A model generated the notes under the pieces. It had not been told where the DNA came from. It searched no databases and saw only the letters and a list, made by a program, of their open reading frames with translations. Position numbers and translations under genes: made by a program. DNA of 64,000 nt from Amycolatopsis nigrescens CSC17Ta-90 (GTDB lineage: Bacteria > Actinomycetota > Actinomycetes > Mycobacteriales > Pseudonocardiaceae), in NCBI RefSeq assembly GCF_000384315.1, contig NZ_ARVW01000001.1:877746-941745 (forward strand), read 5' to 3'. Below are positions 34,310 to 44,093 of the stretch, piece after piece. Position 1 is the first letter of the stretch. Every line of letters starts with the position of its first letter.

Positions 34310-34603
34310 TCAGGCGGCGGGCAGCTGACGGCGGCGGTTGATGGCGTCGCGGCGCTCGCACTCGTCCAGCCCGCCCCAGACTCCGAACGGCTCCTCCGCG
34401 GTGAGCGCGTGGTGCCGGCACTCCACGATCACCGGGCAGCTGCGGCAGATCAGCTTCGCCCGCGCGACCCGGTCCGCGCGGGCGAACCCGCGCTCCCCGT
34501 CGGGGTGGAAGAACACCGCGCTGTCGAGGTTCCGGCAGTTCCCGTGCCGCTGCCATTCCCAGGTCTCCGCGACCGGTGTCGGCAACCTGCTGGTGTCCGC
34601 CAT
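34310..34603 (-). CDS. whiD: WhiB-family iron-sulfur regulator, WhiB3/WhiD type
   Basis: A 97-residue Wbl protein. Four Cys bind the [4Fe-4S] cluster (GNCRNLDSAVFF, CRSCPVIVEC), followed by the GVWGG turn and a basic tail. ETWEWQRHGNC and FFHPDGERG are diagnostic of the WhiB3/WhiD branch, which controls redox-responsive development and lipid metabolism through the primary sigma factor. The start at 34603 gives the normal length. Confidence 0.9.
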   Translation of the reverse strand: MADTSRLPTPVAETWEWQRHGNCRNLDSAVFFHPDGERGFARADRVARAKLICRSCPVIVECRHHALTAEEPFGVWGGLDECERRDAINRRRQLPAA

Positions 34604-34677
34604 CGTGCCCACCTCCACAGCTCGTTCGGCACTGCCCGTCCGAAAAGGAGGTACCCAGGCCGTGGCCCGCTTACACG

Positions 34678-35511
34678 TCACGCGGCCAGGTGATAGACCC
34701 GTCGGGCGGTGTGCTCGAAGACCTCGGCCCGTTCGTCGTCGGACAGCCCTCCGGTGAGGGAGACCGCCGCGTCCCGCACCACCTGATAGGCGGCAGCGAG
34801 CTCGCAGACCGGCCAGTCCGAGCCGAACAGCACCCGCCGGGGCCCGAAGGAATCCAGGATGTGCTCCGCGTGCCGGCGCAGCTGCCCGACCCGCCACTGC
34901 TCCCAGTCGGCCTCGGTGACCAGACCGGAAAGCTTGCAGGCCACGTTCTCCCGGCGCGCCAGCTCGGCCAGTGCGCCGGCCCACGGCTGCCAGGGGCCGT
35001 TCGCGATCGGCGGCTTGCCGGCGTGGTCGAGCACGAACCTCAACTCCGGCAACGCATCCACGGTTGCCAGCGCGGCGGCCCACTGGTGCTGGCCGACGAG
35101 AAGGTCGTAGACCAGCCCGGCGGCGGAGACCGCGGACAGCCCGCGGCGCACCTCCGGCCGGTTCAGCCAGTCGGGGTCCGCTTCGTCCTCCACCTGGTGC
35201 CTGATCCCGACCAGCCCGCCGCGCCCGGCAAGCTCGGCCAGCCGCTCTGGCACGTCCGGCGCGGCCAGGTCCACCCAGCCGACCACCCCGGCGATCAGCG
35301 GCTCGGCGGCCGCGATGTCCAGGAACTCCCGGGTTTCCTCGGCCGAGGAGACCGTCTGCACCAGCACGGTCTCCCTGATCCCGGCCGCACCGGCGACCGC
35401 CCGCAGGTCTTCGACGGTGTAGGGGCGGCGGATCGGGGTGAGCGAGTCGGCCGCCAGCCACGGGTACGCCCGCCGTGCCGGGTCCCAGAGGTGGTGGTGT
35501 GCGTCGATCAT
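34678..35511 (-). CDS. L-fuconolactonase (amidohydrolase family 2)
   Basis: A 277-residue TIM-barrel hydrolase: metal ligands in MIDAHHHLWDP at the N-terminus, HAGKPP in the middle and GSDWPV near residue 240. This is the L-fucono-1,5-lactonase/sugar-lactonase group. It would open L-fuconolactone to L-fuconate. It overlaps the aldo/keto reductase gene by ATGA. The substrate comes from the pathway context rather than from the fold. Confidence 0.82.
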   Translation of the reverse strand: MIDAHHHLWDPARRAYPWLAADSLTPIRRPYTVEDLRAVAGAAGIRETVLVQTVSSAEETREFLDIAAAEPLIAGVVGWVDLAAPDVPERLAELAGRGGLVGIRHQVEDEADPDWLNRPEVRRGLSAVSAAGLVYDLLVGQHQWAAALATVDALPELRFVLDHAGKPPIANGPWQPWAGALAELARRENVACKLSGLVTEADWEQWRVGQLRRHAEHILDSFGPRRVLFGSDWPVCELAAAYQVVRDAAVSLTGGLSDDERAEVFEHTARRVYHLAA

Positions 35512-36467
35512 GGGACCCGCTCCCGGATCGGTGTGCCTGCCCGCAGCAGGCCCGTTTCGATCAGCTCGGCCCACAGCGCCGGCGGCACCGGCCGCCGCGC
35601 CCGCCGGACGTTCGCGCTCACCTGCTCGGGCCTGTGCGCCCCGGCGACCACGCCGGCCACCGCCGGATGCGCCGCGGGCAGCGCGAGCGCGGCCTGCGGC
35701 AGCTCCACCCCGTGCCGTGCGCAGGCCGCCGCGATCCTCGCCGCCCGCGCGCTGAGCTCGGCCGTGGCCGGCCGGTAGTCATACATTTCTCCGGGTTCCG
35801 GAGTGGCCAGGATGCCGCCGTTGAACACCCCGGCCGCCAGCACCGGCACCCCGCGCTCTTCGCACAGCGGCAGCAGCTCGTCCAGCCCGGACTGGTCCAG
35901 CAGGGTGTAGCGGCCCGCCAGCATGACCGCGTCCAGCTCGGCCGCGCGGACGAACTCGGCGAGCATCGGACACTGGTTCATGCCCACCCCGACCGCGCCG
36001 ACCACGCCCTGCTCCCGCAACTCGACCAGCGTCGGCAGCGCCTCGTCCAGCGCGGTCGCGAAGTGCTGGTCCGGATCGTGCACGTACACCAGGTCGATCC
36101 GGTCCAGTCCCAGCCTGGCCAGGCTCTCGGTGATCGAGCGCAGCACCCCGTCCCGGCTGAAGTCCCAGCGGCGCCGGTAGGCCGCCGGCACGTCGAACCC
36201 GGCGTCGTCCCGGCGACCGGCGCCGGCCGGGTCCGGCTCCAGGATCCGGCCGACCTTGGTGGACACCGTGAACTCGTCCCTCGGGCGGGACGCCAGCGCG
36301 GCACCGAGCCGCCGCTCGGACAGCCCGAGTCCGTAGTGCGGCGCGGTGTCGAAGTAGCGGATTCCCTCCGCCCAGGCGCGATCCACGGTGGCGGTGGCGT
36401 TCTCGTCGGACATCGCGTGGTAGAGGTTGCCCAGCTGCGCGCAGCCGAGACCGGACGTGAGATTCAC
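35508..36467 (-). CDS. L-fucose dehydrogenase (aldo/keto reductase)
   Basis: A 319-residue aldo/keto reductase with the catalytic Asp-Tyr (FDTAPHYGLGLSERRLG), the Lys in STKVGR, and His in YVHDPDQH. It resembles D-threo-aldose 1-dehydrogenases that oxidise L-fucose or D-arabinose to the lactone. The GTG start overlaps the mutarotase stop (GTGA). It sits between mutarotase and lactonase, matching the order of the pathway. Confidence 0.85.
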   Translation of the reverse strand: MNLTSGLGCAQLGNLYHAMSDENATATVDRAWAEGIRYFDTAPHYGLGLSERRLGAALASRPRDEFTVSTKVGRILEPDPAGAGRRDDAGFDVPAAYRRRWDFSRDGVLRSITESLARLGLDRIDLVYVHDPDQHFATALDEALPTLVELREQGVVGAVGVGMNQCPMLAEFVRAAELDAVMLAGRYTLLDQSGLDELLPLCEERGVPVLAAGVFNGGILATPEPGEMYDYRPATAELSARAARIAAACARHGVELPQAALALPAAHPAVAGVVAGAHRPEQVSANVRRARRPVPPALWAELIETGLLRAGTPIRERVP

Positions 36468-36778
36468 GGTTTCTCCCAGACCAGTCCGAGGCTGCCGTCG
36501 GAGACCGAGTAGCCCTCGTCCTCGTCGAGCAGCTCGGCCATCCGCGCCTGCCAGGCCAGCTCGACCGGGTGGCCGGCCAGCTTGGCGCGCATGGCCGCGT
36601 AGTCGTCCACCTCGACCACGTGGAACAGGTCGAGCCCGTCCCGCCAGATCCGCCACGAACGCACCCCGGCCTCGGTGAGCAGGGCGTCCAGCTCGTCCGG
36701 GATCACCGCGTGCACCCGTTCGTACTCCGCTTCCCGGCCGGGTTTGAGACGGGTGTGCAGCGCGACACGCTGGGTCAT
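36464..36778 (-). CDS. L-fucose/L-rhamnose mutarotase (RhaM-like)
   Basis: A 104-residue protein of the rhamnose mutarotase family: RLKPGREAEYERVHAVIPDEL with the active His, then WRIWRDGLDLFHVVEVDDY and the C-terminal EKP. It interconverts anomers of a 6-deoxy sugar. In this cluster fucose is the more likely sugar, because a fuconate dehydratase is present and no rhamnose enzymes are. First gene of the leftward half-operon, divergent from the GntR gene. Confidence 0.85.
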   Translation of the reverse strand: MTQRVALHTRLKPGREAEYERVHAVIPDELDALLTEAGVRSWRIWRDGLDLFHVVEVDDYAAMRAKLAGHPVELAWQARMAELLDEDEGYSVSDGSLGLVWEKP

Positions 36779-36818
36779 TGCGGCTCCTGGGGAACGTCCA
36801 TGGCAATCTGGGCGAGAA

Positions 36819-36829
36819 ACATCCGAGGT
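36819..36829. promoter_or_regulatory. operator candidate 1 of the fucose regulator
   Basis: ACATCCGAGGT differs by one base from the perfect palindrome ACATCCGATGT found upstream of the other fucose transcript (44094-44104). It lies in the 81-bp divergent gap between the mutarotase and the GntR gene, so it could control both. Confidence 0.55.
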
Positions 36830-36859
36830 CTGCGCAGGTTCTGGAACAGGGAGGGTCGC

Positions 36860-37552
36860 GTGCCGGTCACCGACGTCGCGATCGACAAGATCAAGGACAT
36901 GATCATCTCGGGCGAGCTGGCGCCCGGCGACCGGCTGCCCAAGGAGGCCGAGCTGGCCCAGCGGCTCGGCCTGTCCCGCAGCTCGCTGCGGGAGGCGGTC
37001 AAGGCGCTCTGCCTGATCAGGGTGCTCGACGTGCGCCAGGGCGACGGCACGTACGTCACCAGCCTGGAGCCGCACCTGCTGCTGGACGCGATGACCTTCG
37101 TGGTGGACTTCCACCGCGACGACACCGTGCTCGACTTCCTCGCGGTACGGCGGATCCTCGAGCCCGCGGCCACCGGGCTGGCCGCGCAGCACATGAGCGA
37201 GGCGGACATCGCGGAGCTACGCGTCCTGCTCGACGAGCTGGCGGACTCCCCGACGGTCGAGGCGCTGGTCGCCAACGACCTGGCGTTCCACCGCCGGATC
37301 GCGGAGGGTTCCGGCAACCCGGTGCTCTGCTCGCTGCTGGACAGCCTGTCCGGGCCGACCGCCAGGGCCCGGATCTGGCGTGGTCTGACCCAGGAGGGCG
37401 CGGTGGCCAGAACCCGCGAGCAGCACCTCGCGATCTACGAAGCGATCGCGGCGCGCGAACCGGAGCTGGCGCGTTCCTGGGCGACCGTGCACGTGGCCGG
37501 TGTCGAGCAGTGGCTGCGCAACGCACTCGGTACCGCCGACGACCCCTCCTGA
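36860..37552 (+). CDS. GntR/FadR-type regulator of the fucose genes
   Basis: A 230-residue regulator. The N-terminal winged helix reads LAPGDRLPKEAELAQRLGLSRSSLREAVKAL. The C-terminal FCD domain has the metal/effector His and Asp (RRILEPAATGLAA, FHRRIAEGSGNP). The GTG at 36860 is preferred because GGAGGG lies six bases upstream; an ATG at 36800 would add twenty residues across the operator. It sits between the two leftward fucose transcripts and ends 5 bp from the convergent permease gene. Confidence 0.85.
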   Translation: MPVTDVAIDKIKDMIISGELAPGDRLPKEAELAQRLGLSRSSLREAVKALCLIRVLDVRQGDGTYVTSLEPHLLLDAMTFVVDFHRDDTVLDFLAVRRILEPAATGLAAQHMSEADIAELRVLLDELADSPTVEALVANDLAFHRRIAEGSGNPVLCSLLDSLSGPTARARIWRGLTQEGAVARTREQHLAIYEAIAAREPELARSWATVHVAGVEQWLRNALGTADDPS

Positions 37553-37557
37553 GCCGG

Positions 37558-38577
37558 TCATGTCTGCGGTTTCCCTCCGGTGAACCGGGCGATCATCAGT
37601 GCCACCAGGATGATGCCGCCGTAGACGGCCTGAATCCAGAACGACGGCACCTGGGCCAGCGTCAGCAGGTTCTCCACCACGGCCAGCAGCAGCACCCCGG
37701 TGAGCGCGCCGAACATGGTGCCGCGCCCACCGTCCAGCGAGATCCCGCCGATCACCGCCGCGGCGAATACGGTGAAGATCATCCCGTCGCCCTGGTTCGC
37801 GTTGATCGCGCCGACGTAGCCGGTCATCACCAGCCCGCCCAGTGCGGCGAGCACCCCGGCGACCACGAAGACCAGCCAGGAGATCCGGTTCACCCTGATC
37901 CCGGCCGCGCGGGCCGCCTCGCGGTTGCCGCCGATCGCGTACAGCGCCCGGCCGACCTTGTGGTAGCGCAGCACGAACCCGGTGATCGCGTAGGCCGCCG
38001 CGGCCAGCCACACCGACGCGGGCAGGCCGAGGAAGGTAGCGGTGGCCAGTGCGAAGAACGCCTCCGGCATGTCGAACAGGGTCTTGCCCTCGGTGGCGCC
38101 GACCAGCAGGCCGCGCAGCACGATCAGCATGGCCAGTGTCACGATGAACGCGTTCAGCTGCAGCTTGACGATCAGGAACCCGTTGAAGGTGCCGATCGCG
38201 GCGCCCACCAGCAGGATCACCAGGATGCCGACGGCCGCCGGCAGCTGCACGCCGAAACCGGCCGAGGCGGCCGGGATCACCACCAACGCGCCGAGCGCCG
38301 GCGCGATGCCCACGGTGGACTCCAGCGACAGGTCGAACTTGCCGCTGATCAGCACCAGCGACTCGCCGAGCACCACCAGCGCCAGCGCGGCCGAGGCGCC
38401 GAGGATGCTGATCAGGTTGTCCGCGGCCAGGAAGTTGTCGTTGACCAGCCCGCCGACCACGATCAGCACGGCCAGCGCGGGCAGCAGCGCCAGTTCCCGC
38501 AGCCGCGGCACCCGCCGGCGCCGCGCTGGCGACGGCGGCGCGGCCGGCGCGGTCTCGGACAGCACGGAGTTGGTCAC
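37558..38577 (-). CDS. sugar (L-fucose) ABC transporter permease
   Basis: A 339-residue RbsC-like permease with about ten membrane segments. It has the SGKFDLSLESTVG stretch and, near the C-terminus, GGISLDGGRGTMFGALTG. GTG start overlapping the ATPase stop (GTGA). With the ATPase and the binding lipoprotein it makes a complete importer placed between the fucose catabolic genes. Confidence 0.88.
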   Translation of the reverse strand: MTNSVLSETAPAAPPSPARRRRVPRLRELALLPALAVLIVVGGLVNDNFLAADNLISILGASAALALVVLGESLVLISGKFDLSLESTVGIAPALGALVVIPAASAGFGVQLPAAVGILVILLVGAAIGTFNGFLIVKLQLNAFIVTLAMLIVLRGLLVGATEGKTLFDMPEAFFALATATFLGLPASVWLAAAAYAITGFVLRYHKVGRALYAIGGNREAARAAGIRVNRISWLVFVVAGVLAALGGLVMTGYVGAINANQGDGMIFTVFAAAVIGGISLDGGRGTMFGALTGVLLLAVVENLLTLAQVPSFWIQAVYGGIILVALMIARFTGGKPQT

Positions 38578-40079
38578 TGTTCGACTCCTTCGATATCGGC
38601 CACCAGCTCGGCGTCCGACCAGCCGGCCGGGTGTTCGGCGACCAGCTCGCCGGCCCGCAGCACCAGCACCCGGTCGCTCGGTCGCAGGTCGTCCAGCTCG
38701 TCGCTGACGATCAGCACCGCCTTGCCCTCGGCGCGCACCCTGTCCACCACGGCGAGCAGCGCCTCCTTGGACTTCACGTCCACCCCGGCGGTCGGGTTGA
38801 TCAGCACCAGCACCCGAGGGTCGCTGGCCAGCGCCCTGGCCAGCACCACTTTCTGCTGGTTGCCGCCGGAGAGCGCGGACACCGGCTGCTCCGGCCCGGC
38901 GGCCACGATGTCGTACTCGGTCACCGCCCGGCTCGCCGAGCTGAACCGCGCCGCCGGGGACGCGGTACCGGCAGGGCCCATTCTGTCCAAAATGGACATC
39001 GTCGCGTTGTCCGCTATGGACAGTCCCAGTACCAAGCCCTGATGATGCCGGTCCCGTGGCACACAACCGATCCCGGCCTTCAGCGCGGCACCGACGTCGC
39101 CGGGAGGCAGCGCCCTCCCTGCCACCTCGACCGAACCGTCGGCGGGTGCGCGCAGCCCGTAGACGGTCTCCGCGAGCTGGTGCTTGCCGCTGGCGTTGCT
39201 GCCGGCCAGCCCGAGCACTTCGCCGGCGCGGAGCCGGAAGGAGATCCCGGTGAACGAGTCCCCGGACAGCCCGTCCACGGTGAGCACGTCCGCGGCGTCC
39301 GGCGGCAGCGGGTCCCGCGCCGAGCCGTCCGCCACCGCGAGCCCGCCGCGGGCGCCGGTCATCGCGTCCACCAGCTCGGCCCGGCTCAGCTCGGCCACCG
39401 GCGCGGTGACGATGTGCCTGGCGTCGCGCAGCACGGTGACCGCCTGGCAGACCTCGTGCACCTCCTGCAGGTGGTGCGAGATGAACAGGAAGGTCACCCC
39501 GGCGGCCTGCAGCTCGCGCATCCGCCCGAACAGCCGCTCGATCGCCTGGCTGTCCAGCTGCGCGGTCGGTTCGTCGAGCACGATGAACCGCGCGCCCCGA
39601 GACAGCGCCCTGGCGATCTCCACCAGCTGGCGGTCCTCCACGGACAGCTCGCCGGCCGGCACCTCCGGGTCGACCGCGACGCCCCAACCTTCGAGCAGTT
39701 CGGCGGACTGACGGCGCAGCTTCGGCCAGCTGATCATGAACCGGCCGCCGGGCTGGCGGTTGAGGAACAGGTTCTCCGCCACGGTCAGGTGCGGGATCAC
39801 CGTGGAGTGCTGGTAGACGCAGGCGACCCGGCGCTGCCAGCCCTCGCGGTCGGCCGGTGCCGGCGCGGGCAGCCCGCCGAACTCCACCGTGCCGGTGTCC
39901 GGTTTGGACAGTCCGGTGAGCAGCGAGACCAGGGTGGACTTGCCGGCCCCGTTCCGGCCGACCAGCGCGTGCGACTCGCCGGGGCGCACGGTCAGGCTCA
40001 CGTCGGCCAGCGCCACGGTCGGCCCGTAGCGCTTCCCGACCCCGCTGGCCCGCACCACCGGCAGGTCCACCGCACTCAT
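38574..40079 (-). CDS. sugar (L-fucose) ABC transporter ATPase, duplicated
   Basis: A 501-residue RbsA-type protein with two ATPase halves. The first has Walker A GRNGAGKST and Walker B FIVLDEPTAQLD. The second is degenerate: Walker A reads GSNASGKHQ and the Walker B region LVLINPTAGVD lacks the catalytic Glu, although its signature LSGGNQQK is intact. One weak site is normal for the family. It carries three copies of the GTCC-N5-GGAC palindrome. Overlaps the binding protein and permease genes. Confidence 0.9.
   Translation of the reverse strand: MSAVDLPVVRASGVGKRYGPTVALADVSLTVRPGESHALVGRNGAGKSTLVSLLTGLSKPDTGTVEFGGLPAPAPADREGWQRRVACVYQHSTVIPHLTVAENLFLNRQPGGRFMISWPKLRRQSAELLEGWGVAVDPEVPAGELSVEDRQLVEIARALSRGARFIVLDEPTAQLDSQAIERLFGRMRELQAAGVTFLFISHHLQEVHEVCQAVTVLRDARHIVTAPVAELSRAELVDAMTGARGGLAVADGSARDPLPPDAADVLTVDGLSGDSFTGISFRLRAGEVLGLAGSNASGKHQLAETVYGLRAPADGSVEVAGRALPPGDVGAALKAGIGCVPRDRHHQGLVLGLSIADNATMSILDRMGPAGTASPAARFSSASRAVTEYDIVAAGPEQPVSALSGGNQQKVVLARALASDPRVLVLINPTAGVDVKSKEALLAVVDRVRAEGKAVLIVSDELDDLRPSDRVLVLRAGELVAEHPAGWSDAELVADIEGVEQ
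38985..39021. repeat. two copies of the iterated GTCC-N5-GGAC palindrome
   Basis: GTCCAAAATGGAC at 38985-38997 and GTCCGCTATGGAC at 39009-39021 lie 24 bp apart in the ATPase gene. They belong to a set of at least twelve such sites in the window: starts at 564, 4077, 11348, 29085, 38985, 39009, 39897, 41914, 43405, 47055, 50104 and 58447. All are inside genes and most have an AT-rich centre ending in T. Confidence 0.8.
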
Positions 40080-41116
40080 AGGTTGTTGCCCCAGAGCGCC
40101 TTGTCGTCCACGTTCGCCCTGGTCACCACCGGGGCGGGCAGCTGGTCCTCCAGAATGCCGGGCCTGCTTTCCACCACGGTGCTGTTGTGGTCGGTCGGGC
40201 CGGGCTGGAAGGTCTCCCCCGCCATCGCCTTCTTGAGCCAGTACATCCCGTACTTGGCGTAGTCGTCGGCGGGTTGGGACACCGTGGCGTCCAGCTCGCC
40301 CTTGCGGATCGCGTCCAGCTCCTGCGGGATGCCGTCGTTGCTGACCAGCACCACGTGCTTCGGGTCGCCGACCGGGAAGGACATGTTCTTGCGCTGCAAG
40401 GCCTGCAGGGTCGGTGCCAGGTAGACCCCGCCGGCCTGCATGTACACCGCCTTGAGGTCCGGGTTCGAGGTGAGCACGCCCTCCAGCCCGCTGGCCGCCT
40501 TGTCCGCCTTCCAGTCCGCGGGCACCTCGAGCACCTGCACCGCCGGGAACTTGGTCGTCATGCAGGCGCGGAAGGCTTCGGAACGCTCGCGGCCGTTGAC
40601 CGAGGCCAGATCGCCCATGATCTGCACGACCTTGCCGTTGCTGACCTTCTCGCCGATGGCCTCGCAGGCCTTTACCCCGTACGCCTTGTTGTCCGCGCGC
40701 ACCACCATGGCCACCTTGCCGCTCTCCGGCGCCACGTCCACCGCCACCACCGGCACGCCCTTGCGCTCGGCCTGGTTCAGCCCGGCGACCACGGCCGCCG
40801 AGTCCAGCGGGGTCACCACCATGCCCTTGACGTTCTGGTTGAGCAGGTTGTTCATGTCGGTGATCAGCTTGGTGGGGTCGCTGTTGGCGTTCACCGTCGG
40901 CAGCGCGTCCACGCCGAGTTCCTGCGCCATCTTCGGCACGTAGTTGTTGTAGGCCTGCCAGAACGGCGACGTCAGCAGCGGCACGGTCGCGCCGGCCTTG
41001 CCGCCACCGCCGCTGTTCTGCGCGGGCGCCGACGCGTCCTTGGTCGAGCCACAGCCGGAAACCGCAAGGGCGAGCACCGAAGCCGCCGCCGCGGCATTGA
41101 TCAACTTCTTGCGCAC
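40076..41116 (-). CDS. sugar (L-fucose) ABC transporter substrate-binding lipoprotein
   Basis: A 346-residue periplasmic-binding-protein of the ribose type. The signal peptide ends in a lipobox AVSGC (Cys at 22), followed by a Gly/Ser linker. KGMVVTPLDSAAVVAGLNQAE and VQIMGDLASVNGRERSEAF are typical of RbsB-like proteins. The GTG start at 41116 has a strong AAGGAGG six bases upstream, so this protein may be made in excess over the other components. Confidence 0.9.
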   Translation of the reverse strand: MRKKLINAAAAASVLALAVSGCGSTKDASAPAQNSGGGGKAGATVPLLTSPFWQAYNNYVPKMAQELGVDALPTVNANSDPTKLITDMNNLLNQNVKGMVVTPLDSAAVVAGLNQAERKGVPVVAVDVAPESGKVAMVVRADNKAYGVKACEAIGEKVSNGKVVQIMGDLASVNGRERSEAFRACMTTKFPAVQVLEVPADWKADKAASGLEGVLTSNPDLKAVYMQAGGVYLAPTLQALQRKNMSFPVGDPKHVVLVSNDGIPQELDAIRKGELDATVSQPADDYAKYGMYWLKKAMAGETFQPGPTDHNSTVVESRPGILEDQLPAPVVTRANVDDKALWGNNL

Positions 41117-41151
41117 CGCATCCTCCTTGATGCTTGATGCCAGCGGGTGGT

Positions 41152-41901
41152 CTAGTTCTTCGGGCGCGGCCGCAGCCCGTACATGCCTCCGTCCACGGCG
41201 AGCGTGCTGCCGGTGGTGGACGCGGACAGCGGGCTGGCCAAGTAGGCGATCGCGTTCGCCACCTCGTCCGCGCCGACCAGCCGCCCGATCGGCTGCCGGG
41301 CGCGCAGCGCGGCCCGTTCCGCGGCCGGATCTTCGGCCGAGTCGAGCAGCCTGCCCACCCACGGGGTGTCCACCGTGCCGGGGCAGACGCAGTTCACCCT
41401 GATCCCGTCCGCGAGGTGGTCGGTGGCCATGGCCAGGGTCAGCGCGAGCACCGCGCCCTTGCTGGCCGAGTAGAGCGCGCGGCCGGGCAGCCCGGCCCAG
41501 GCCGCGATCGAGCAGGTGTTCACGATCGCGGCCGCCTCGGAACGCCGCAGGTGCGCCAGCGCGGCCCGGCTCACCCTGGCCATGCCGACCACGTTCACGT
41601 CCAGCACCCGGTGCCACTCATCGTCGCCGTTGGCCGAAACGTCGCCCTGCGCGCCGATTCCGGCGTTGTTGACCAGCACGTCGATCCCGCCGAGTGCGTC
41701 CGCGGCGGCCGCCACCGCCGCCACCACACTCGCGTCGTCGGTGACGTCGCAGCGGAAACCGGCCAGCTCACCGGGCACCTCGGGGTTCAGGTCCAGTACC
41801 GCCACCGACGCGCCGCGCGCGGCCAGCAGCCCGGCCGTGGCCAGTCCGATACCGGAGGCACCGCCGGTGACCACCGCGTTCAGTCCGTGGAAATCCGTCA
41901 A
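41152..41901 (-). CDS. 2-keto-3-deoxy-L-fuconate dehydrogenase (SDR)
   Basis: A 249-residue short-chain dehydrogenase: [17 protein letters not shown], and the catalytic Ser-Tyr-Lys ([20 protein letters not shown]). Position after fuconate dehydratase and the known Xanthomonas pathway make it the enzyme oxidising 2-keto-3-deoxy-L-fuconate at C4. I chose a TTG start at 41901 because it overlaps the upstream stop (TTGA) and has GGAG nearby; an in-frame GTG farther upstream is less likely. Confidence 0.85.
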   Translation of the reverse strand: MTDFHGLNAVVTGGASGIGLATAGLLAARGASVAVLDLNPEVPGELAGFRCDVTDDASVVAAVAAAADALGGIDVLVNNAGIGAQGDVSANGDDEWHRVLDVNVVGMARVSRAALAHLRRSEAAAIVNTCSIAAWAGLPGRALYSASKGAVLALTLAMATDHLADGIRVNCVCPGTVDTPWVGRLLDSAEDPAAERAALRARQPIGRLVGADEVANAIAYLASPLSASTTGSTLAVDGGMYGLRPRPKN

Positions 41902-43199
41902 GGGCTCGTCTCCGTCCACTCTGGACCGTCCGGGAACCGGAACCGCCGCAGCGTAGCGTCGTGCATCCGCGCGGAGAAGCCCGGAACGGTCGGGGTGAGA
42001 TAGCGGCCGTCCCGCACCACGGCCGGGTCGGTGAAGTGCTCGTGCAGGTGGTCCACCCACTCGATGGCCCGGTCCTCGTCGGTGCCGGAGACCGCCACGT
42101 AGTCGAACATGGCCAGGTGCCGGACCAGTTCGCAGAGCCCGACCCCGCCCGCGTGCGGGCACACCGGCACGCCGAACTTGGCCGCCAGCAACAGGATCGC
42201 CAGATTCTCGTTCACCCCGCCGACCCGGCACGCGTCCAGCTGCAGCACCGAGATCGCGCGGGCTTGCAGCAGCTGCTTGAAAACGACCCGGTTGTGCACG
42301 TGCTCCCCGGTGGCCACCCTGATCGGCGCCAGCTCGCGCGCGATCCTGGCGTGCCCGAGCACGTCGTCCGGCGAAGTCGGCTCCTCGATCCAGTACGGGT
42401 CGTACGGCGCCAGCTCGCGCATCCAGCGCACCGCCGCGTCCACGTCCCAGCGCTGGTTCGCGTCCACCGCGATCCGCACGTCGTCGCCGACGGTCTCCCT
42501 GGCCAGCTTCATCCGGCGGACGTCGTCGGCCAGGTCGCCGCCCACCTTGAGCTTGATCATGCCGAAACCGTCCGCCACGGCCTGTTCGGCCAGGCGCACC
42601 AGCTTCGCGTCGGAGTAGCCGAGCCAGCCAGGTGACGTGGTGTACGCCCGGTACCCGGCGGCGAGCAGCCGTTCGGTGCGCTCGGCCCGGCCCGGCTCGG
42701 CCGCGCGCAGGATGTCCAGCGCCTCCTGCTCGGTGAGCGCGTCGCTGAGGTAGCGGAAGTCCACCAGCCCGGCCAGCTCCTCCGGGCTCATCTCCGCCAT
42801 GAACCTCCACAGTGGACGGCCGGCCCGGCGGGCGGCGAGGTCCCATGCCGCGTTCACCACCGCGCCGACGGCCATATGCGCCACGCCCTTCTCCGGGCCG
42901 AGCCAGCGCAGCTGCGAGTCGCCGATCAGCGTGGCCGAAAGCGCGGCCAGCGCCGCCGCGTCCTCGGGCACCTCCCGCCCGACGACGTGCCCGGACAGCG
43001 ACTCGATCGCGGCGGCCTGCACGTCGTTGCCCCGGCCGATAGTGAAGGTCAGCCCGTAGCCGTCCGGCCCACCGTCGGTGTGCAGCACCACGTACGCGGC
43101 CGAATAGTCCGGATCGGGGTTCATCGCGTCGGACCCGTCCAGCTCCCGCGACGTGGGGAAGCGGACGTCGAGCACCTCCATCCCGGTGATGCGCGCCAT
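41898..43199 (-). CDS. L-fuconate dehydratase
   Basis: A 433-residue enolase-superfamily enzyme of FucD length. The catalytic Lys pair is in MIKLKVGGD, metal ligands are in [14 protein letters not shown] and ATGEH, and the base His is in [11 protein letters not shown]. The segment [17 protein letters not shown] closely matches characterised fuconate dehydratases. It removes water from L-fuconate to give 2-keto-3-deoxy-L-fuconate. It begins one base after the fumarylacetoacetase-family gene stops. Confidence 0.92.
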   Translation of the reverse strand: MARITGMEVLDVRFPTSRELDGSDAMNPDPDYSAAYVVLHTDGGPDGYGLTFTIGRGNDVQAAAIESLSGHVVGREVPEDAAALAALSATLIGDSQLRWLGPEKGVAHMAVGAVVNAAWDLAARRAGRPLWRFMAEMSPEELAGLVDFRYLSDALTEQEALDILRAAEPGRAERTERLLAAGYRAYTTSPGWLGYSDAKLVRLAEQAVADGFGMIKLKVGGDLADDVRRMKLARETVGDDVRIAVDANQRWDVDAAVRWMRELAPYDPYWIEEPTSPDDVLGHARIARELAPIRVATGEHVHNRVVFKQLLQARAISVLQLDACRVGGVNENLAILLLAAKFGVPVCPHAGGVGLCELVRHLAMFDYVAVSGTDEDRAIEWVDHLHEHFTDPAVVRDGRYLTPTVPGFSARMHDATLRRFRFPDGPEWTETSP

Positions 43200-43200
43200 T

Positions 43201-44058
43201 TCAGCCCTGCTTGGTGACGGACTGGCGCTGGCGGCCGAGCCCGTCGATCTCGAGCTCCACCACGTCGCCGGCCCGCAGGTACGGTTTCGGTTCCGGCTGG
43301 CCGAGCGCCACCCCGGCCGGGGTGCCGGTGTTGATCAGGTCGCCGGGCCGCAGCACCATGAACCGGCTGACGTAGTGCACGATCTCGGCCACCCCGAAGA
43401 CCATGTCCTTTGTGGACGAATCCTGCCACTTGCGGCCGTTCACCCAGAGCCGCAGGCCCAGCGCCTGCGGGTCGGCGATCTCGTCGGCCGGCCGCAGCCA
43501 CGGGCCGAGCGGGTTGAAGTTCTCGCAGGACTTGCCCTTGTCCCAGGTTCCGCCGCGGTTGAGCTGGAAGTCGCGCTCGGAGACGTCGTGCGACAGCACG
43601 TAGCCGGCGACGTGGCCGAGCGCCTCCGCCGGGCTCTCCAGGTACCGCGCGGTCTTGCCGATCACCACCCCGAGTTCGACCTCCCAGTCGGTGCTGACCG
43701 AGCCGCGCGGCAGGAACACCGGGTCGTCCGGGCCGACCACCACGTCCGGCGCCTTCATGAACAGCACCGGCTCCTCGGGAATCGCGGCACCGGTCTCGGC
43801 GGCGTGCCCGCGGTAGTTCAGCCCGACGCAGACCACCTTGCCCGGCTGAGCGATCGGCGCGCCGTTCCGCGTTCCCGGCTCGACGGCCGCGGGCAGCGCA
43901 CCGTCGCGCAGCGCGTCCCGTACCCGCGCGATGCCGTCCGCTGCGAGGAAAGTGCCGTCGATGTCGGCGGTCAGCGGGCTCAGGTCGTGCAGGGTCCCGC
44001 CGTCCGCGCGAACATAGGGGCGTTCACTTCCCGGGGCACCGAGGCGCAGCAACTGCAC
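43201..44058 (-). CDS. 2,4-diketo-3-deoxy-L-fuconate hydrolase (FAH family)
   Basis: A 285-residue fumarylacetoacetate hydrolase-family protein with [27 protein letters not shown] (metal-binding Glu) and [15 protein letters not shown]. It would cleave 2,4-diketo-3-deoxy-L-fuconate into pyruvate and L-lactate, the last step of the non-phosphorylating pathway. GTG start with GAGAGGA upstream. First gene of the main leftward fucose operon. Confidence 0.88.
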   Translation of the reverse strand: MQLLRLGAPGSERPYVRADGGTLHDLSPLTADIDGTFLAADGIARVRDALRDGALPAAVEPGTRNGAPIAQPGKVVCVGLNYRGHAAETGAAIPEEPVLFMKAPDVVVGPDDPVFLPRGSVSTDWEVELGVVIGKTARYLESPAEALGHVAGYVLSHDVSERDFQLNRGGTWDKGKSCENFNPLGPWLRPADEIADPQALGLRLWVNGRKWQDSSTKDMVFGVAEIVHYVSRFMVLRPGDLINTGTPAGVALGQPEPKPYLRAGDVVELEIDGLGRQRQSVTKQG

Positions 44059-44093
44059 GGATGTTTCCTCTCGCCGGAGCGTTAGCAAGCAAG

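Noticed and set aside
36800..36859. ATG 36800 as start of the GntR regulator
   Set aside because: No ribosome site, and it would put the operator candidate within the coding sequence; GTG 36860 has GGAGGG and the family's normal N-terminus.
39001..39060. Degenerate second half of the fucose ATPase as a sign of a broken gene
   Set aside because: One weak nucleotide site is usual in RbsA-type duplicated ATPases; the frame is intact and coupled to its neighbours.
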